Below, piece by piece: positions 7,140 to 14,918 of a DNA stretch of 58,638 bases. The notes under the pieces were generated by a model, which saw nothing but the letters and a program-made list of their open reading frames with translations, was not told the origin of the DNA and searched no databases. Numbering within the stretch: the stretch's first letter is position 1; each line of letters begins with the position of its first letter. The stretch is taken from assembly GCA_003140835.1 (NCBI GenBank), contig PLLA01000098.1, positions 1 to 58,638 of the forward strand, written 5' to 3'. The stretch is from Candidatus Tumulicola scandinaviensis. Lineage in GTDB: Bacteria > Vulcanimicrobiota > Vulcanimicrobiia > Vulcanimicrobiales > Vulcanimicrobiaceae. A program made the position numbers and the translations under genes.

Positions 7140-8096
7140 ATGGCATCGTTCTTAGGAATCGATCTTTCGAAGGAAACCTTTCATGCTTGTCTCTTGAGCG
7201 ATCGCGGTGCGGCCAAGAAGGTCTTCCCAAACTCGTTGAAAGGCTTTGAGCAGCTGGTCGCGTGGCTGAGAAATCGCCAAGCCGTCGACGTCCACATCTG
7301 CATGGAAGCGACGGGCGCGTATTGGGAAGCGTTAGCGCTCTACCTGCACGGCATCGAACACCGGGTTAGCGTGGTCAACCCAGCGCGCATCAAGGCGTTC
7401 GCGCAAAGCGAGCTGCTGCGCACCAAGACGGATGCGGTCGACGCCGCATTGATCGCCCGATTCTGCAAGAGCCAGAGTCCCGAGTCATGGCTTCCGCCAC
7501 CGCCGGAAATCCGTGTACTACAAGCTTTTATGCGCCACTACGAACACCTCAAGACGACGCGCGTGCAGCAATCGATCTACGAACAATCGTCCGAGGCTTC
7601 CATCGTAAAGGCTTTCATTCGCCAGGTGATCGTCACTTTGGAAGAGCAGATCGCACAGGTTGAACGGGAGATTCGCCAGCACTTCGACGACCATCCGGAC
7701 CTGAAGCGCAAGCGCGATCTCCTGACATCGATCCCGGGAATCGGGGAAACGACTGCAGGATCGTTGCTGGGTGAGATCCCGCATTTGGATCGTTTCGAAT
7801 CGGCTAAAGCCGTCGCAGCGTTCGCTGGACTATCACCGCGGCATCGCCGCTCCGGGACATCCATTCATGGCCGTCCCCGCCTTTGCAAGACTGGCAACTC
7901 ACGCCTTCGCAAGGCGCTCTACATGCCGGCGATCGTCGCCCTGAGGTTCAACCCAGTTCTTAAGATCTTTGCCGACCGGCTCGCGGCGGCAGGGAAGCAC
8001 AAGCGGCTGATCATCGGCGCAGTCATGCGCAAACTCTTGGTTCTCGCCTACGGCATTCTTCGGTCCGGCGTCGCTTTTGATGCGAATTACGCTTGA
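7140..8096 (+). CDS. IS110-family transposase
   Basis: 318 residues from the ATG at 7140, chosen because GGAGG lies eight bases upstream; a frame-extending ATG at 7092 lacks this. The N-terminal RuvC-like DEDD domain shows D8 in GIDLSK, E56 in MEATGAY, and D98 and D101 in KTDAVDA. The C-terminal Transposase_20 domain has SIPGIGETTAGSLLGEI, AFAGLSPRHRRSGTS (with the candidate nucleophilic serine) and KTGNSRLRKALYMPA. IS110 transposases cut and rejoin DNA under RNA guidance without leaving target duplications. Length is near the shorter end of the family. No frameshift is seen. Confidence 0.93.
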   Translation: MASFLGIDLSKETFHACLLSDRGAAKKVFPNSLKGFEQLVAWLRNRQAVDVHICMEATGAYWEALALYLHGIEHRVSVVNPARIKAFAQSELLRTKTDAVDAALIARFCKSQSPESWLPPPPEIRVLQAFMRHYEHLKTTRVQQSIYEQSSEASIVKAFIRQVIVTLEEQIAQVEREIRQHFDDHPDLKRKRDLLTSIPGIGETTAGSLLGEIPHLDRFESAKAVAAFAGLSPRHRRSGTSIHGRPRLCKTGNSRLRKALYMPAIVALRFNPVLKIFADRLAAAGKHKRLIIGAVMRKLLVLAYGILRSGVAFDANYA

Positions 8097-8155
8097 CGCG
8101 AAATACGGTATCTATCCCGCGACGCAGCTGCACGGTGGCATTTCTTGTATTTATT

Positions 8156-8172
8156 GCCGCTCTCGCAGCGGC
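8156..8172. other. Hairpin downstream of the IS110 transposase
   Basis: GCCGCT (8156-8161) and AGCGGC (8167-8172) form a perfect 6-bp stem around a five-base loop, about 60 bases after the transposase stop. There is no T-run, so it is not an obvious intrinsic terminator; it may mark the region near the element's right end. Confidence 0.35.
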
Positions 8173-8298
8173 GAGGGTTCGCTGCGCGCGACTAAAACGC
8201 GGGCGCTTCGGTCGCGGCGATGCGGCTAATCACGAGTGAACCAGGGCCGACCGCGGTTGCCATTCGGTTGCCGTACGTGGCAACCACCGAGGTTACGC

Positions 8299-8434
8299 GA
8301 TGGCCTTGGACGGGACCGGACGGCATAAGTGATGCAGCCGAAACCCTTGCGTAGCAGGCTTTTGCGCGACGTCGCGTTGCTTAGCGATACTCGGCGGCAC
8401 AACGTTGGAGCGGATTCGAGTCCCGGCCATCCCA
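8299..8434 (+). other. Structured element with tRNA-T-arm-like end, copy 1
   Basis: The element ends TTCGAGTCCCGGCCATCCCA (8415-8434), 19 of 20 bases identical to the end of copy 2 at 10387-10406. It also shares GGACGGGACCGGACGG (8308-8323), 15 of 16 identical to 10355-10370. GATGGCC at 8299-8305 can pair with GGCCATC at 8425-8431, and GGAC with GTCC next to it, closing a stem of about 11 pairs. It lies 107 bases beyond the stop of the minus-strand repeat lipoprotein. The remaining sequence from 8173 to 8540 holds no gene I can support. Confidence 0.45.
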
Positions 8435-8540
8435 AAAAGTATTGGCCTCGTTATTAAGGGCTTTGCACCACTCCATACCCGCGTTTAAACACGCTCGCGG
8501 CTGCCGCCTCGCGCTCGTTATAGACGCGCGAATAACGCTT

Positions 8541-9728
8541 CTACGGAGTGAGTGCGAACACCGTGCCTCTGCCTTCGGTGCCGCCTGCGTACGTCGTACC
8601 GTAGAGGACACCATTGAAGGCGGTGAGGCGTGACAGGGGTTCGCGGCCGTCCGCACTGCCTTTAAACGTATGCAGCGTCGTGAGCGCTCCTGACGAGAAC
8701 GCGAAGATGGTGCCGGCGTCCGCACTGCCGCCGCGCGACGTCGTCCCGTACAACGTCTTGTTGTACACTGTGACGCCTGCAACCGGTGCGCTTCCGCTCG
8801 CGCGCTTGAAATTCACCAGAAGCTGTTCCGTCCCATTTGGCGTGACCATGAAGAGAGTGCCGCCGTTGGCGCTGCCGCCGTGCGGCGTGGTTCCATAGAG
8901 TTTTCCGTCCATCACCGCGAGTTGCGACTGGGGTGCGGCGCCGTCGGACGGTGGGCCGCGAAAGTTATGAACGACACGCTCGCCACCACCCATTTCGATT
9001 GCGTACACGGTGCCGAAACCGTATGCTCCGCCATCGGCTGTCGTCCCGTAGAGCGTTGTGTTCATGAGAACGAGGCCGGCCAACGGCCTAGCTCCATCGC
9101 GCTTCATCTTGAAGTTATAGATGACGTCTTCGAAGTTTTTGGAAGGATCCGAGTAGTAGACCGTGCCGACGTTGTCCTCGCCGCCGAAACTGGTGGTCCC
9201 GTAGATCAGCGCGTCGTTGGGAAACCCCCAGAGGTCGCCGACCGGAGCGTCGCCGTCGGGAGCATTCTTGAAGCTATACGCGAGGCGTTGCCCGCTCTTC
9301 GGGTCGATGACGAACACCGTTCCGGCGTCGTGTAATCCGCCGGCTCGCGTCGTCCCGAAGAGTTTGCCCTTAGCGGTCCACAGGCCGCCCTCGGGCAACG
9401 CACCGTCCGCGCCGCCGGGAAAACTATAGACGACGCTCTCCTTGCTGCCCGGCAGAATGGAATAGACGGTTCCGTCGTGATTGTTGCCGCCATGCATCGT
9501 CGCGCCGTAAAGCTTGCCGTCCAGCGACGCGAATTCGCCGACCGGGGATCCGCCGTCGGGATTGCTTTGAAAACTGTAGAGGTTCTTGTACGTCGCGGCG
9601 TCGCGGAGACGCTGCGATGCCGCCGCGCGCGGCACGTTCGTGACGGACGGGGACGCCGGAAAGCCCTGCTGCGAGCAGCCGGCAGCGATGATCACGGCGA
9701 ACGTTAACGCGATATTCGAACGGCGCAT
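8541..9728 (-). CDS. GloVer-type seven-repeat lipoprotein
   Basis: 395 residues. The signal peptide ends in the lipobox-like IIAAGC, so it is probably lipidated and exported. From about residue 48 to the end there are seven repeats of about 45-50 residues, each with the pattern Y/N-F, DG-x-P, LYGTT, GG-x-GTVF. This GG...GT-V/I-F repeat is the choice-of-anchor GloVer type, expected to fold as a beta-propeller; seven units would make one complete ring. Ligand unknown. It follows the upstream fragment directly (stop TAA then ATG), so the two may be co-transcribed. Confidence 0.75.
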   Translation of the reverse strand: MRRSNIALTFAVIIAAGCSQQGFPASPSVTNVPRAAASQRLRDAATYKNLYSFQSNPDGGSPVGEFASLDGKLYGATMHGGNNHDGTVYSILPGSKESVVYSFPGGADGALPEGGLWTAKGKLFGTTRAGGLHDAGTVFVIDPKSGQRLAYSFKNAPDGDAPVGDLWGFPNDALIYGTTSFGGEDNVGTVYYSDPSKNFEDVIYNFKMKRDGARPLAGLVLMNTTLYGTTADGGAYGFGTVYAIEMGGGERVVHNFRGPPSDGAAPQSQLAVMDGKLYGTTPHGGSANGGTLFMVTPNGTEQLLVNFKRASGSAPVAGVTVYNKTLYGTTSRGGSADAGTIFAFSSGALTTLHTFKGSADGREPLSRLTAFNGVLYGTTYAGGTEGRGTVFALTP

Positions 9729-10025
9729 TTATGCCTCGATGCTGATCAGCGACGGATGCTCGTTTCCTTCGACCGGAAGATACCGAACTTGGCTCGTCGT
9801 ACGGGAATTATAAGCGTAAACCCCGTTGCCGCGGAAACTTATCGCGGGGACGTAGAGCATTCCATCGCGCGGATTCCAGGCCAGTTCGGCGCGGTAAGTA
9901 CTGCAACCGACCCCCGGCCAAGCGAGATCAGCGCCGAGTAAGCAAGCAACGACCCACAAAACGATCCAGCGGTGGCAAAACAAAGCGCGGCCCTCCGAGG
10001 GCGCCACCTTCGGCGCTCTCAACAC
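9729..10025 (-). pseudogene. Possible propeller-protein fragment upstream of the repeat lipoprotein
   Basis: A 98-codon frame whose stop abuts the next ATG (TAAATG). The end reads AELAWNPRDGMLYVPAISFRGNGVYAYNS...QVRYLPV, which looks like the last blade of a secreted beta-propeller. The N-terminal half has one hydrophobic stretch (WIVLWVVACLLGADLAWPGVG) and a start region that crosses an inverted-repeat-rich sequence (GCCCTCCGAGGGC at about 9996-10008). It could be a small exported protein, but a 3' fragment of a longer gene is more likely. Confidence 0.35.
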
Positions 10026-10295
10026 GGCCTACTGCCGCCCGCGGCCCTCATCTGATCGCGAATCGTGTGGGTGGTACTCCGGCGATGCAGCTTGTGTCAG
10101 GTGTACGAGGTGCGTCAAAGAATGACCGCGCGATCGCATACGCACACGCGTTTGCACTCGGCAGCGAAGCCTTAGCGACATGACGAGACATTCGGGGAAC
10201 CACAGTCTCCGCCATGTACGTGCCAGGTTCCGTAGTAGCGAGCGGCTCCGTGTCACATTTTGTCACGTGCGGGTCGGAAACGGCCGGAATCGGCA

Positions 10296-10406
10296 GGGAT
10301 GGTCCGGGAACCCGTGCGACGGAATAGCCTGACGGATTAACACTTTTCGGTAACGGACGGGACCGGCCGGAATCCCCGAGCGTGGGTTCGAGTCCAGGCC
10401 ATCCCA
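10296..10406 (+). other. Structured element with tRNA-T-arm-like end, copy 2
   Basis: GGGATGGTCC-GG (10296 onward) pairs with CC-GGCCATCCC (end at 10405), giving about 12 pairs with one G-T and one mismatch. The 3' end TTCGAGTCCAGGCCATCCCA resembles a tRNA T-loop and acceptor end, but the T-stem pairs poorly and no anticodon arm fits, so it is not a normal tRNA. It lies 128 bases beyond the stop of the next minus-strand lipoprotein, the same geometry as copy 1. The remainder of 10026-10533 has no gene I can support. Confidence 0.45.
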
Positions 10407-10533
10407 TGAGTCTTGCGGCGCGGCGCCTCAGTAGAGCAGGCATCGTTTTGTACCGCGCGCGCCGCCTCAGTCCCGAAGCGTCGCGCGCGGGCCAATCGCC
10501 GGCCCTCTAGGGCGAGCATTAGATTCAAGTATC

Positions 10534-11493
10534 CTACTTGCTAATCACGACGTCCCATGGCGTGTTGAGTCCGCTCTTGATGCGTGCCTTTGGGCTGCCT
10601 CCGAGCGGGTAGTGAAAGACGCCCGCAACGTTCGCGTATGCGTCCAGGGCAATGACCTGTTTGGCTGATGGCACGAAGAAACCGCGCAGGGTATCTTGTT
10701 TCAGCTTGAGCGTGATCGTCTTCATGACCGACGCGCCCTGCGTTTGATAAATCGTGTTCGTGAGATCGGCGACGTCGATGTACTGCCCGTCCCAGGCGAC
10801 GGTTCCGGGCGAATTCGGCGTCGTGCTTAGGGTGATATCGGTAAAGGTAGAACTACCGGTTGGCAATTCCGCGTAATGGAATACGTCGCCCGCGGCGAAG
10901 CCGTCAACGAAGAGATTTCCGGAATTGTCGTAAGCTAAGCCAGAGTTCAACGTAAAGTTATTGTCGCTGTAGATGCTCGGTCGACCGGAGCCGTTGTGAT
11001 AAACGGCAACTTCGCCCAAGTGGGTCGACGCCGTCTCGACGTTGATGGCCACCGCGAGATTGCCGTTTTGACGATTGACGGCGCACGCGTATGGATACGG
11101 GAGATCGGTTAACTCGTTGATCGGCGTCGTACCGCCATGTGCGTATTCGTAAAGTGTGCCACTGGGACCGTAGTCGGAGATCCAGACGTTTCCGCTGTTA
11201 TCGGCGCAGTCGAATAGCGGTTGCACGAAGCCGGTTAGCTCGCCCGTGTACGCCAACCCCGGATAGGTGTATACCTTTACCGTGGCTGAGCCGGAGTCTG
11301 CGATGTACAACAGTTTCTGGAAGTGGCCTGCCGTTTTCATCCAGGAATGGGCGCTCCGATGCGCTCCGGTAGGCGTCGCCGGCAGCGCGCTGTTCGCGCC
11401 GGGCGTCCCTACAAAATTACTGCCTCCGCAACTTGGCAGCGTAAGCGCCGCCGCAAGCGGGGCGATGAGAAGTATGGCCGAGCGGTGGTTCAC
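10534..11493 (-). CDS. NHL/YncE-like beta-propeller lipoprotein
   Basis: 319 residues from the GTG at 11491-11493, which has AAGGAG at proper spacing; the longer frame adds an implausible N-terminus. The lipobox is LTLPSC near residue 21. The mature part has propeller-like strands (LYIADSGSATVKVYTYPG, VWISDYGPSGTLYEY, GLAYDNSGNLFVDG, TVAWDGQYIDVADL, WDVVIS) as in NHL or SMP-30-type propellers. It is expected at the cell envelope. Ligand or enzyme activity cannot be judged. It is transcribed in the same direction as the GloVer-like lipoprotein but is separated from it by a 500-base intergenic stretch that holds structured element copy 2. Confidence 0.7.
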   Translation of the reverse strand: MNHRSAILLIAPLAAALTLPSCGGSNFVGTPGANSALPATPTGAHRSAHSWMKTAGHFQKLLYIADSGSATVKVYTYPGLAYTGELTGFVQPLFDCADNSGNVWISDYGPSGTLYEYAHGGTTPINELTDLPYPYACAVNRQNGNLAVAINVETASTHLGEVAVYHNGSGRPSIYSDNNFTLNSGLAYDNSGNLFVDGFAAGDVFHYAELPTGSSTFTDITLSTTPNSPGTVAWDGQYIDVADLTNTIYQTQGASVMKTITLKLKQDTLRGFFVPSAKQVIALDAYANVAGVFHYPLGGSPKARIKSGLNTPWDVVISK

Positions 11494-11599
11494 GAATAAG
11501 CTCCTTTGTTGAGTAAGTGCTGGGTACGAAACCATCATAGAAGGGGAGGCGTACGGAAACGTGCAGGAGCGCTATCGTTATATCAGGGCGTCATTCGAG

Positions 11600-11639
11600 G
11601 CCAGCTTTCCGAGATGCGGGTTCATAGGTGAAAGCTGGC
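11600..11639. promoter_or_regulatory. Perfect 10-bp inverted repeat
   Basis: GCCAGCTTTC (11600-11609) and GAAAGCTGGC (11630-11639) are exact reverse complements with a 20-base spacer. The repeat lies about 110 bases upstream of the propeller lipoprotein start, in its likely promoter region, and 325 bases upstream of the metallothionein. A T8 run follows at about 11668-11675. It may be an operator or the stem of a short RNA. The rest of 11494-11964 shows no further gene. Confidence 0.4.
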
Positions 11640-11892
11640 AACCAAGCGCTGTCTCGGAAGCTTCTTTTTTTTGTAAGCCGTGAGATCCTATCCCCACACG
11701 GTCGCGACGGGCTCGAGCCGATGACGCATCACGTCAAGGGTGGGGATTCTGGTTTTTGTCCCGTCTCTATGAGCGCGGCTCTGGTTCTTGCATGAGCGAA
11801 GTCATCGTTGCTCGACTGCAACCGCAAGACGCCGCCCTCGACTTCACGCAACTCATCGCGCCGCAGGTTCGAGCCTGCACTATATAGACAAG

Positions 11893-11916
11893 CGCCGGCA
11901 CAAAAACCTGTCGGCG
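11893..11916. other. Hairpin upstream of metallothionein
   Basis: CGCCGGCA (11893-11900) pairs with TGTCGGCG (11909-11916) around an eight-base A-rich loop, with one G-T pair. It ends 48 bases before the metallothionein start, so it would lie in its leader if transcription begins further upstream. Confidence 0.35.
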
Positions 11917-11964
11917 TAGAAGCTCGCAGGACTGGGTATAGGCCGTTTACGGAGGGCTCGAGAT

Positions 11965-12087
11965 ATGCCATGTAAAGGCGAAGGTTGTAAATGCCAAGCA
12001 ACGAGCGGCGAGTATTGCAGCGAAGCGTGTAAGTCGGCTAACGACCACGGTCATTGCCACTGCGGCCACGCCGGCTGCAGCACGTAA
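11965..12087 (+). CDS. Metallothionein, 40 residues
   Basis: A 40-residue protein with eight cysteines (3, 8, 10, 18, 22, 31, 33, 38) and four histidines. The core EYCSEACKSAN and the later CGHAGC match the bacterial SmtA/BmtA type (YCSEAC...CGHxGC), whose members bind zinc, cadmium or copper in a Cys/His cluster. It is shorter than SmtA (about 56) because the N-terminal CxCxxCxC part is reduced to CKGEGCKC. GGAGG lies nine bases before the ATG. A strong hairpin follows. Expected role: cytosolic metal buffering. Its own metal sensor is not beside it. Confidence 0.8.
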   Translation: MPCKGEGCKCQATSGEYCSEACKSANDHGHCHCGHAGCST

Positions 12088-12106
12088 CGTACGATACGAG
12101 CGTAAG

Positions 12107-12138
12107 CGCGGCTGAGGGAGCTCTCCCCGGCCGCGTTT
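12107..12138 (+). terminator. Hairpin terminator after metallothionein
   Basis: CGCGGC (12107-12112) pairs with GCCGCG (12130-12135) and an inner GGGA/TCCC stem continues it; TTT follows. It lies 19 bases after the metallothionein stop, a fitting place for an intrinsic terminator, though the T-run is short. Confidence 0.55.
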
Positions 12139-12378
12139 CGAATTCTCATCCCTGTGCCATTGTGAGGCCGCGCAAAGCGCGTCTTTTCGATTCTGGTCAC
12201 ATCGGTCAACGTCAGCCTCCAATGCGCTAGGGAAAGCCGCGGCGAGGTGCAGTTTGCAGGCGATCCGGGAATACCGCCCAACCCAGACGCCCTAGTACCC
12301 TTCGCTGTGCGAGCGCCCAATACGCGATTCGCGGGGGGCGCCACGGCGTACTTTTTGACCGAAATAAGCGAGCGTGCA

Positions 12379-12675
12379 ATGCAGGAACCGCAAGCAAACG
12401 AAGATGGCCTTCCGGTGCTGTTGGACGAGGCGGCTCACATGGTCCAATGGCTGGAGGAACAACGCAGCGACCCACTGTTGGCAGCGGCTACCTTCTTCAG
12501 TTACGTCGAGGAATTGTTAAACGATAAGCGTGCAGTGCCGGCCTTCGTTGTCGATGCAGCAAATCGTTGCCATCAAGCCGCACTTACCGGAGATCCAAAC
12601 GCGACAATTAAGGAAGTAGACGCAGCCATCTCACTCTTGATGGGGAATTTCCCGATCGTGCAAACCCACGAATAG
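12379..12675 (+). CDS. Small acidic hypothetical protein
   Basis: 98 residues from ATG 12379 (MQEPQANEDGLP); the frame is open from 12247 but the extension is rich in proline and lacks a good start. It is helical and acidic, with LLDEAAHMVQWLEEQRSDPLLAAATFFSYVEELLND and later DAANRCHQAAL. I recognise no family. It is followed 71 bases later by the channel-like gene, so the two might share a transcript. Function unknown. Confidence 0.5.
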   Translation: MQEPQANEDGLPVLLDEAAHMVQWLEEQRSDPLLAAATFFSYVEELLNDKRAVPAFVVDAANRCHQAALTGDPNATIKEVDAAISLLMGNFPIVQTHE

Positions 12676-12746
12676 CCGCGACGAGTGCGGCGCCCCGGGC
12701 CTACTTCCTGCGCAACGAAGACCGTAGCAGGCGGGATTTCGTTACG

Positions 12747-13223
12747 GTGAACGGCTGGGGCACGTGGAGTGCGAGTTGGATCTGGAGCTTGGCGATCGTC
12801 GCAATAACGATCGCAATTCACGTCGTTGGAATCGTTTTCGTTGGGAATACGAGCCGGCGGGCGCGAAATAGGCTTTTGCGCCAAGGGTTTGCCTTCGTCG
12901 ACAACCCGGCCTCGACCATCGTGCTCATCGTCGTAGTCGCTTTGTCGCTCGCCGTACTGCACGCGATAGAAGCCATGGTCTGGGCCCTCGTTTACGTAAA
13001 GCTCGGCGCGCTGCCGACGCCTGCCGCTGCCGCGCTGTATTCGGTTGACTCGATCACGACGCGCGGCGCTTCAGGACTCGTTCCTGACCAGCAGTGGCGC
13101 ATGATGGGTGCAACCGAGGCGGGAGACGGAATGTTGCTCTTCGGGCTCAGCACGGCGTTTTTATTCTACGTTATGTTGCATCTTTGGAAAGACGAGTCGC
13201 AAAACGCGAGCCCGACGGATTAG
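12747..13223 (+). CDS. Two-pore-domain-channel-like membrane protein with altered filter
   Basis: 158 residues from a GTG. Hydrophobic helices lie at about 11-33, 57-85 and 128-147. Between the last two is LYSVDSITTRGASGLVPDQQWRMMGATEAGDGMLLFG, which matches the pore-loop region of small bacterial ion-channel proteins (YFS-xTTLGYGD...W+xxGaxEaxxGxLlFG). The selectivity filter TxGYG is replaced by TTRGASG (104-110), so potassium selectivity is not expected. It belongs to the Ion_trans_2-like fold by layout only. It converges, with a four-base overlap, on the small minus-strand gene after it. Confidence 0.65.
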   Translation: MNGWGTWSASWIWSLAIVAITIAIHVVGIVFVGNTSRRARNRLLRQGFAFVDNPASTIVLIVVVALSLAVLHAIEAMVWALVYVKLGALPTPAAAALYSVDSITTRGASGLVPDQQWRMMGATEAGDGMLLFGLSTAFLFYVMLHLWKDESQNASPTD

Positions 13224-13414
13224 GGCGTGCTGGTGGAGGCCGAAAGCCCGTTTCCGCTGGCCGAGCCGCCGCCGTTTTGGTGCAGATCGTGCAAGATGTA
13301 CCGGTATACGCTCAGGTAATCGGTTGCTAGGCGGAAGTAGTCTGCCCCAACCGCCGGTCTCGTTTGAGCAACGACGAGTTTGGTAAGCTCGATCGCGATA
13401 GCCTGGGTTTCCAT
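13220..13414 (-). CDS. Small soluble hypothetical protein
   Basis: 64 residues (METQAIAIELTKLVVAQ...YFRLATDYLSVYRYILHDLHQN) with amphipathic helices and a Gly/Ser tail. AAAGGG stands about seven bases before the ATG on its strand. It converges on the channel-like gene with a four-base overlap. No known family. The regular helix pattern and ribosome site make a real gene likely, but length is short. Confidence 0.5.
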   Translation of the reverse strand: METQAIAIELTKLVVAQTRPAVGADYFRLATDYLSVYRYILHDLHQNGGGSASGNGLSASTSTP

Positions 13415-13584
13415 CGTGAGCGCCCTTTCGGTTTTCCGATCCGCAGAAATGAAGCGGGCGCATAAAGCACCCTCACCCGGCTACGAACGTTTTAAGACCG
13501 AATGGGCGACTCCTTTGCCAATTTTAACCGCGCTTTCATCGTCGCGGAAAGTACCGCCGCCTGCCGAGCGCGAAGCGCCGGCTG

Positions 13585-13968
13585 GTGAGCATACGCACGT
13601 TTTTCGCAATCGCACTGGTCGTACTGTCGACGGCCGCTCCCGGCCCCGCGCAGGCGCAGATGTACCCGCAGCAAGCGCCGCCACCGGGGTACCAACAAAC
13701 CTGCCCGCCGCGGGTCACGCCATCGGCGCAGGTGTTGTACGAACGGTACATGCGACGGTTTGGATCGCTCGGTCTCATGGCCGGCCAGCAGCAGCGAATT
13801 CAATCGTTGATCGACTCTTTCTCGCGCGTCCACCCCGCCGGGAGCCCGTTCGATCCCGTCGCGATGCACGCACTGCACGATGATGTCCGCGGCGTTCTAA
13901 CGCCGCAGCAACTTGCGTTACTCGAACAAGAAAATCACGAGCGGCCAACAGCGCACCGCTGTCCCTGA
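13585..13968 (+). CDS. Spy/LTXXQ-like small periplasmic protein
   Basis: 127 residues from a GTG. A signal peptide (IRTFFAIALVVLSTAAPGPAQA) ends near residue 25, followed by a Pro/Gln-rich linker. Two helices then occur: QQQRIQSLIDSFSRVHP and MHALHDDVRGVLTPQQLALLEQ. The LTPQQ motif at the end of a helix is typical of the Spy/CpxP (LTXXQ) group of periplasmic chaperone-like proteins, but this one is short and holds only one clear motif. It lies just before the next secreted gene on the same strand. Confidence 0.5.
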   Translation: MSIRTFFAIALVVLSTAAPGPAQAQMYPQQAPPPGYQQTCPPRVTPSAQVLYERYMRRFGSLGLMAGQQQRIQSLIDSFSRVHPAGSPFDPVAMHALHDDVRGVLTPQQLALLEQENHERPTAHRCP

Positions 13969-13988
13969 GGCCGCCCGCGGCTGCTTCG

Positions 13989-14864
13989 GTGCGAGTACGA
14001 TATGCTGTCGCCGCCGTTTTCGTCTGCTTTACCGCCGTCTTCGGGCAATCGAAGGCACAAAACGCCGTAGCGCCGCCCACCGTCGAGGCCTTCTACTCGA
14101 CCGCCGTTGAGTCGATGCGCGCACTTCGCCAGCCGCAATACCTGACGTACTCGATGGAAGGTCAAGGCTACGGTTTAGCAATCGGGCTGAGGGTGATTCG
14201 TCATTTGGTATGGCTCGAAATGACGAGCTACTCGCCGGCTCGCCCGGCGCTGCCGACGTCGTGGGCACTGCGTCATCGAACCGACGATTACGCGTCCGAA
14301 ATCGTTGAGGCGGACGGACGCCGCCTTGTCAGCACGCGGGCTTTCTTCGATCCCACGTGGTACGGTGCGTTTCGCGCGCTGCGCGACGGCATGCTCTTCT
14401 ATCAAAAGGCCGAGCCGCCGGTCTCGGCCTCGGCAACGCCGACGCCCGGATCTACGCCCGACTTGCGGACCATTGCCGTCGTGCAAGTCATCGGCACGAA
14501 CATCTATAGCGTCGTCGACAAGGGTGCCGCGACTTGCTCGAACGGCGATGCTGGACATGCCCTGCATCTCATTTCGCGCGACGAAAATCCACAGCATCAG
14601 CTGGCCGACGTCGTGGTCGACTTGCGCAACATGCATTTCTGCACCATGCGCTTCAACGTCTCGGAATCCGGATTTAGCGGATCCGTCGAGCAGCACTACG
14701 CCGACGTCGGCGGATACTGGCTGCAGACCGACGGAATCATCGAAAGCGAAGTTCGCACGTTAGGCATCAGACTGAGCCACGGCGTCTGGCAATATCGCCT
14801 CGTAGACATGGCCTATCCTGCGGCCATACCGCCGGAGACGTTTTTACGCCCTCCGGATCAATAA
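13989..14864 (+). CDS. Secreted hypothetical protein, possibly LolA/RseB-like
   Basis: 291 residues. The signal peptide ends near QSKA. The mature part begins VEAFYSTAVESMRALRQPQYLTYSMEGQG and has repeated antiparallel-looking strands (HLVWLEMTSY, IYSVVDKGAATC, ADVVVDLRNMHFCTMRFNVS, YWLQTDGIIESEV), resembling the open beta-barrel of LolA/RseB-type proteins. No sequence motif proves this. It starts 20 bases after the LTXXQ-like gene, so the two are probably one operon of periplasmic proteins. Two close cysteine positions near 180 and 217 could form a disulfide. Confidence 0.5.
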   Translation: MRVRYAVAAVFVCFTAVFGQSKAQNAVAPPTVEAFYSTAVESMRALRQPQYLTYSMEGQGYGLAIGLRVIRHLVWLEMTSYSPARPALPTSWALRHRTDDYASEIVEADGRRLVSTRAFFDPTWYGAFRALRDGMLFYQKAEPPVSASATPTPGSTPDLRTIAVVQVIGTNIYSVVDKGAATCSNGDAGHALHLISRDENPQHQLADVVVDLRNMHFCTMRFNVSESGFSGSVEQHYADVGGYWLQTDGIIESEVRTLGIRLSHGVWQYRLVDMAYPAAIPPETFLRPPDQ

Positions 14865-14918
14865 CATTGCGTTTGCGGGATAGGCGTCGCGCGCCATAGC
14901 GTGCGATAATGCCGTCCT

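Larger units (their letters stand above)
6880..8125 (+). mobile_element. IS110-family insertion sequence (ends approximate)
   Basis: A DEDD transposase gene with about 230-260 non-coding bases upstream and a short tail downstream. IS110 elements lack clear terminal inverted repeats, and none was found here, so both ends are estimates. The stretch AGATAGGCGGCCTGCC near 7018-7033 and ACGCGAAATACGGTATCTA just after the transposase stop resemble conserved IS110 left- and right-end sequence. The long upstream region favours the IS110 group proper over IS1111. The copy looks intact, so it may be active. Confidence 0.6.

Noticed and set aside
6880..8125. Terminal inverted repeats for the insertion sequence
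   Set aside because: No matching ends were found, which agrees with the IS110 group.
8226..8435. Small minus-strand protein beginning MGWPGLES, and its like at 10048-10443 (MGWPGLEP)
   Set aside because: Both are antisense readings of the shared TTCGAGTCC...GGCCATCCCA end. Such peptides are artefacts of this sequence and not genes.
10296..10406. A normal tRNA gene
   Set aside because: The 3' end looks like a T-loop and acceptor, but the T-stem has mismatches, no anticodon arm can be drawn and the length of 111 bases is too great.
11868..11890. T-arm-like GCAGGTTCGAGCCTGC
   Set aside because: The stem closes on a six-base loop and nothing around it folds as a tRNA; it lacks the GGCCATCCCA end shared by the other two elements.
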